Positions 8,011 through 10,743 of a stretch of 10,743 nt of DNA are shown piece after piece. The stretch comes from an uncultured Coriobacteriaceae bacterium (GTDB lineage Bacteria > Actinomycetota > Coriobacteriia > Coriobacteriales > QAMH01): assembly GCA_900544245.1 (NCBI GenBank), contig UQUH01000053.1, forward strand, positions 1 to 10,743, written 5' to 3'. The position numbers and the translations under genes are program-made. Under the pieces are notes generated by a model. That model was not told the origin of the DNA and ran no database searches. It saw nothing but the letters and a program-made list of their open reading frames with translations. How positions within the stretch are numbered: the first letter of the stretch is position 1; every line of letters starts with the position of its first letter.

Positions 8011-8059
8011 TTTTCGTTTTCCTAGGAATGCTGCGTTCTTAACCCTAGGAAAACGCAAA
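8011..8059. repeat. Central palindrome of the repeat array, potential hairpin
   Basis: The two innermost array units face each other: CGTTTTCCTAGG (8015-8026) and CCTAGGAAAACG (8044-8055) are perfect 12-bp complements around a 17-base loop. Three more pairs (TTT with AAA) follow past one T/C mismatch. In the minus-strand transcript the stem would be followed by A residues, and in the plus-strand one preceded by U residues, so it does not look like an intrinsic terminator in either direction. Confidence 0.75.
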
Positions 8060-8113
8060 TAATCTGCGCCACGTGTCAATCAGCCCTAGGAAAACGCAAA
8101 TTTTCGACAATTC

Positions 8114-8125
8114 GTCAATCTTGAC
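8114..8125. repeat. Small palindrome GTCAA-TC-TTGAC in the array spacer
   Basis: A perfect 5-bp dyad with a 2-base centre directly abuts the forward unit at 8126. GTCAATC also occurs in the previous spacer (8075-8081). The minus-strand reading of that copy gives TTGACA, a perfect -35 hexamer, but no -10 hexamer lies at 16-18 bp. It could be a second factor's half-sites or chance. Confidence 0.3.
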
Positions 8126-8222
8126 CCTAGGAAAATGCGTATTTCTTGCATCGCGAACCGAAAAGCTCAAGAGAGAAAACGCTCCCTGCGCAAACGCGTG
8201 GTCCCGCCAAATCTATCCTAAT

Positions 8223-9824
8223 TTAGTGCCTGAAGTGACGATGCCCCGTGAAGACCATTGGCATGCCGGCCTCGTCTGCGCACTCGATGGAGAGGTCGTC
8301 GCGAATCGAGCCACCGGGCTGGATGAGCGCCGTGACGCCGGCATCGCGCAGAACCTCCAGCGTGTCGGGGAAGGGCAGGAACGCATCGCTCGCGGCAACG
8401 GCGCCCTTGGCCTCCTCGCCTGCCTGGTCGACGGCGATGCGCGCGGAGTTCACGCGATTGGGCTGACCGCCGCCAATACCGACGGTACGCGTGCCCTTGG
8501 TGAGAATGACCGCGTTGGACTTCACGCACTTGCAGCAACGCCACGCAAAGAGCAGCGCCTTGAGCTGCTCGTCGGTAGGAGCAGTCTTCGTGGGGACGGT
8601 AAAGGTCTCAGGATCCTCAGCCACCGTATCGATCGTCTGCATGACGACGCCGCCCTCGACCGCGCGGATGTCCGGATCACCGCCAGCGGGATTGATTCCG
8701 CCGGTGCGCAGAATGCGCGCGTTTTCCTTTGCGGAAAAGACCTTGAGCGCTCCCTCGTCATAATCCGGCGCGATGACGACCTCGATGAACTGCTTGTTGA
8801 CCTCGACGATCTCGCGAGCAACGTCCTCGGTCACCGTCTGGTTGAACGCCATGACGCCGCCAAAGGCACTCACGGTGTCGCAAGCCCACGCATCACGATA
8901 GGCCTCGAGCAGCGTGGCTCCCTCGGCAATGCCGCATGGCGTGAGATGCTTGATGATAACGCATGTGGGAATCGCGTTATCGAACTCGCGCACCGAAGCC
9001 CACGCGGCATCGGTATCGAGATAGTTGTTGTAGCTCAGCTCCTTGCCCTGCAACTGCTCGGCCGCGGCAAGGGTGTGCTTATCGGACTCGGGAGCCGGCC
9101 CGGGAACGCCCACGCGCTTGCGCTTGTAGAACGCGGCCTGCTGATGGGGGTTCTCGCCATAGCGTAGGTCGGCGACCTTGTCGAGCATGACGCGCTCGTC
9201 GGTCCAGAAGGGACCGTCGTCGATGAGCTCGTTGTGTAGCCAGGAGTAGATGGCGTTGTCATAGGCGCTCGTGAGGCGGAAGACCTCGAGCGCGAGCTTC
9301 TTGCGGGTTTCGAGCGTGGTCGCACCGCCATTTGCGCGCATCTCGTCGAGAATGGTGCCGTACATTGCCGGGTTGGTCACCACGGTGACGGACGCGTGGT
9401 TCTTGGCAGCGCTGCGCAGCATGGAGGGGCCGCCGATATCGATATGCTCGACGGCGTCCTGATAGTCCACGCCTGGTTTGGCGATGGCCGCCTCGAAGGC
9501 ATACAGGTTCACGACCACCAAATCGATCATGCCAATGCCGTTGTCCTCGGCGTCCTTCATGTGACTGGCGAGGTCACGACGCGCAAGCAGGCCGCCGTGC
9601 ACCTTGGGATGTAGGGTCTTCACGCGACCGTCCATCATCTCGGGAAAGCCCGTGAGCTCGTCGATGGCGACGACGGGGATGCCCGCCGCCTCGAGCACCT
9701 TGGCGGTACCACCCGTACTCACGATCTCGACGCCGAACTCGTCGACAAGTGCACGGGCGAAGTCCTCGATGCCCGATTTATCGGTGAGAGAGATGATGGC
9801 GCGCTTGATTTTGGGATCTGGCAT
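8223..9824 (-). CDS. purH: Bifunctional AICAR transformylase / IMP cyclohydrolase PurH
   Basis: Catalyses the last two steps of de novo purine synthesis: AICAR plus 10-formyl-THF to FAICAR, then cyclisation to IMP; cytosolic. A complete 533 residues, close to the usual length. The N-terminal MGS-like cyclohydrolase domain shows SLTDKSG (12-18), STGGTAKVL (36-44) and TGFPEMMDGRVKTLHPKVHG (58-77). The transformylase part shows RYGENPHQ (221-228), GKELSYNNYLDTDAAW (260-275), IKHLTPCG with the catalytic Lys-His pair K292-H293 (291-298), AFGG (320-323), KSNAV (435-439, the conserved Asn N437), GGGQPNRVNSARIA (451-464) and the terminal ASDAFLPF and IQPGGSIRDD, ending TGHRHFRH. A small oddity is RCCKC (429-433) just before KSN, more cysteines than usual. 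The start is supported by GGAAAGGGG six bases upstream. The M28-like gene ends 31 bp upstream, so the two are probably co-transcribed. Downstream lies the repeat array without an evident terminator. Confidence 0.98.
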   Translation of the reverse strand: MPDPKIKRAIISLTDKSGIEDFARALVDEFGVEIVSTGGTAKVLEAAGIPVVAIDELTGFPEMMDGRVKTLHPKVHGGLLARRDLASHMKDAEDNGIGMIDLVVVNLYAFEAAIAKPGVDYQDAVEHIDIGGPSMLRSAAKNHASVTVVTNPAMYGTILDEMRANGGATTLETRKKLALEVFRLTSAYDNAIYSWLHNELIDDGPFWTDERVMLDKVADLRYGENPHQQAAFYKRKRVGVPGPAPESDKHTLAAAEQLQGKELSYNNYLDTDAAWASVREFDNAIPTCVIIKHLTPCGIAEGATLLEAYRDAWACDTVSAFGGVMAFNQTVTEDVAREIVEVNKQFIEVVIAPDYDEGALKVFSAKENARILRTGGINPAGGDPDIRAVEGGVVMQTIDTVAEDPETFTVPTKTAPTDEQLKALLFAWRCCKCVKSNAVILTKGTRTVGIGGGQPNRVNSARIAVDQAGEEAKGAVAASDAFLPFPDTLEVLRDAGVTALIQPGGSIRDDLSIECADEAGMPMVFTGHRHFRH

Positions 9825-9855
9825 GAAAGCCCCTTTCCGCTTTGACCAGTACTTT

Positions 9856-10743
9856 CTAGGAATTCTCGATGACCTTGAGAAGCAGACGGGTCATGTACTC
9901 GAGCTTGTCCTCTTCGACAATGTTGGCCGTATCCTCGGCCGTATGCCAATCGACGGGTGCAACTCCGTTATCGGCAAAGCCCATGAGCGTCAGCGCGCGC
10001 ATGCCGGCAATCATGGCAGGCGTCGCATCCGTGTTGCGCCACTCGAGGCTCTTGGCCTTCATCTCGCTACCCCTGACCTCCTTGGAGGCCTTCTTGACGA
10101 GGCTCATGAGGCGACGGTCCGCACGATGGGGTTTGCCCGTCCCCTCGACGTCGACGTAGGAGATCGTCCCGGCGCCAACCGCCTCGAGATTGATGATGAG
10201 CGAGCCGCGCAGCTCGGAGGAATGCAGGTCGAGGAAGTTCTTCATGCCCTGGCCGCCAGCACCGGAGGCGCCAAGCGCGACAAACCAGACCTCCTTGTCG
10301 AGCAGATCGTTTTCGGTCATGGACACGACGGATTCGCGAATCTGCGCCGCGCGTTGGCGCACGGCGTCAAAGGCGCTTTCGGCCTCCTCCTCGAAGTAGC
10401 CGCCGCCCTTCCAGCCGTAATCGTCCTCGTCGCTCCAGGCGTCCGAATCGCTCGCGCCATAATCGTCGTTCGCGTTCTTGCCCTTGCGATTGAACAGACC
10501 GCCGACCTTGTCGACAGCATTGCGAAAACGCGATTCGGGAATGTTTATCTCGGTCGTTTGTCCTGCGGCCATGAAGCTATCGAGCGCGGCGTCATCCGCG
10601 ATCACGCTTTCGGACGTTTCGGCAAAATCGGAGAAGTCACCGGCGTCGACAACGGGCATGGCACCCGAAAGCGCGGGGAACGAACCGGTGAGCGATGGGA
10701 ACGAAGACGTGCTCGCGGCCGAGGCGAGCGTCTCGTTTGGCTG
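9856..10743 (-). CDS. M28-type peptidase-like protein, C-terminal part, with acidic disordered insert and altered active site
   Basis: The frame is open from the stop at 9856 to the right edge, so the 5' end is outside the window; 295 residues are visible. The internal ATG at 10659 is not needed as a start, and residues below are counted from it only for reference. A Ser/Thr/Ala/Pro-rich stretch with a short repeat (SFPSLTG, SFPALSG) precedes it. A long low-complexity acidic region (about 30-100, rich in D, S, G and aromatics) interrupts the peptidase fold. The M28-like core follows: strand KEVWFVALG (122-130), then ASGAGGQGMKNFL, INLEAVGAG (156-164), WRNTDATP (207-214) and VDWHTAEDT (236-244) with the last metal-ligand His H239. 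Active M28 enzymes carry Glu-Glu where S132-G133 stand here, and usually Asp where E159 stands. The family call is good for the fold, but peptidase activity is doubtful. The N-terminal His and Asp ligands would be outside the window. Confidence 0.8.
   Translation of the reverse strand, partial: QPNETLASAASTSSFPSLTGSFPALSGAMPVVDAGDFSDFAETSESVIADDAALDSFMAAGQTTEINIPESRFRNAVDKVGGLFNRKGKNANDDYGASDSDAWSDEDDYGWKGGGYFEEEAESAFDAVRQRAAQIRESVVSMTENDLLDKEVWFVALGASGAGGQGMKNFLDLHSSELRGSLIINLEAVGAGTISYVDVEGTGKPHRADRRLMSLVKKASKEVRGSEMKAKSLEWRNTDATPAMIAGMRALTLMGFADNGVAPVDWHTAEDTANIVEEDKLEYMTRLLLKVIENS

Larger units (their letters stand above)
7919..8151. repeat. Symmetric six-copy repeat array with exact 41-bp period
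   Basis: The 315-bp gap between purH and the aminotransferase-like gene holds six copies of a unit with core CCTAGGAAAACGCAAA. On the plus strand CCTAGG lies at 8044, 8085 and 8126 (forward copies), and at 7980 and 8021 as the end of reverse copies (GCGCTTTCCTAGG, TCGTTTTCCTAGG). A third reverse copy at 7919-7938 keeps the GTGCACG-T-run-GCGTTT part but has lost CCTAGG. Spacing within each cluster is exactly 41 bp, and the clusters are mirror images about a centre near 8035. Outer parts of units also share TGCA/TGC at a fixed offset, so the full unit is about 25-27 bp; the other 14-16 bp differ from copy to copy. The copy nearest the gene ends at the Shine-Dalgarno of the aminotransferase-like gene. 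The remaining 8152-8222 shows no gene and no clear terminator after purH. Confidence 0.9.

Noticed and set aside
8008..8059. Intrinsic terminator at the central palindrome
   Set aside because: The T-run lies on the wrong side of the stem for plus-strand transcription and appears as an A-run after the stem for minus-strand transcription. The stem is also AT-rich.
7919..8151. CRISPR array
   Set aside because: The period of 41 bp is too short for usual repeat-plus-spacer units, the copies lie in two opposite orientations, units are imperfect, and no cas genes are nearby.
8167..8183. Possible seventh array unit (AAAACGC at 8176-8182)
   Set aside because: It has no CCTAGG and is 3 bp off the 41-bp phase, so I cannot distinguish it from chance.
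8073..9167. Plus-strand open frame of 364 codons starting inside the repeat array
   Set aside because: Nearly all of it is antisense to purH. The start falling in the array appears incidental and the product resembles nothing known.
9856..10659. ATG at 10659 as the true start of the M28-like gene
   Set aside because: The frame stays open to the window edge with similar low-complexity composition upstream, and the M28 N-terminal half must lie further upstream.

Overview
This is a GC-rich bacterial window. Every gene I can support lies on the minus strand, so transcription runs from the right edge to the left. Protein content (a long-form PurH, a 1517-residue tandem acyl-CoA dehydratase activase, a PFL/UPF0210 protein and an M28-like protein with a disordered acidic insert) suggests a strictly anaerobic gut-type bacterium. 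Class Coriobacteriia (Actinomycetota) is my best guess from general resemblance only; no rRNA or tRNA is present to confirm it.

Layout in order of transcription: (1) 10743-9856, the C-terminal part of an M28-type metallopeptidase-like protein whose 5' end lies beyond the window; (2) 9824-8223, purH, complete; (3) 8222-7908, a 315-bp noncoding stretch holding a highly ordered repeat array; (4) 7907-7266, a 213-residue protein that I read as a degenerate class IV aminotransferase-like protein; (5) 7193-5829, a PFL/UPF0210 (DUF711) protein with a GTG start; (6) 5801-1248, a giant protein with two BcrAD/BadFG-type ATPase modules and two HgdB/DUF2229-like modules; (7) 1218-1, a HI0933/YhiN-family flavoprotein, probably complete but for its last residues.

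Gaps between genes 4-7 are short (72, 27 and 29 bp) and each start has a good ribosome binding site, so these four probably form one operon preceded by the repeat array. purH and the M28-like gene (31-bp gap) probably form an upstream unit. No obvious intrinsic terminator separates the two units. The activase is a redox/ATP-driven electron-transfer protein by family and the last gene is a flavoprotein, so the operon may carry a low-potential electron-transfer function, but the substrate cannot be told from sequence. No separate 2-hydroxyacyl-CoA dehydratase subunits are encoded here.

The most unusual signal is noncoding: six copies of a CCTAGGAAAACGCAAA-type unit between purH and the aminotransferase-like gene (7919-8151). 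They form two clusters of three, spaced exactly 41 bp apart within each cluster and in opposite orientation, symmetric about a centre near position 8035. Spacers differ while spacing is held, which looks like an ordered protein-binding array. Other points worth a second look are the apparent loss of the catalytic Glu-Glu pair in the M28-like protein, the apparent absence of a PLP lysine in the aminotransferase-like protein, and the 2+2 domain architecture of the activase.
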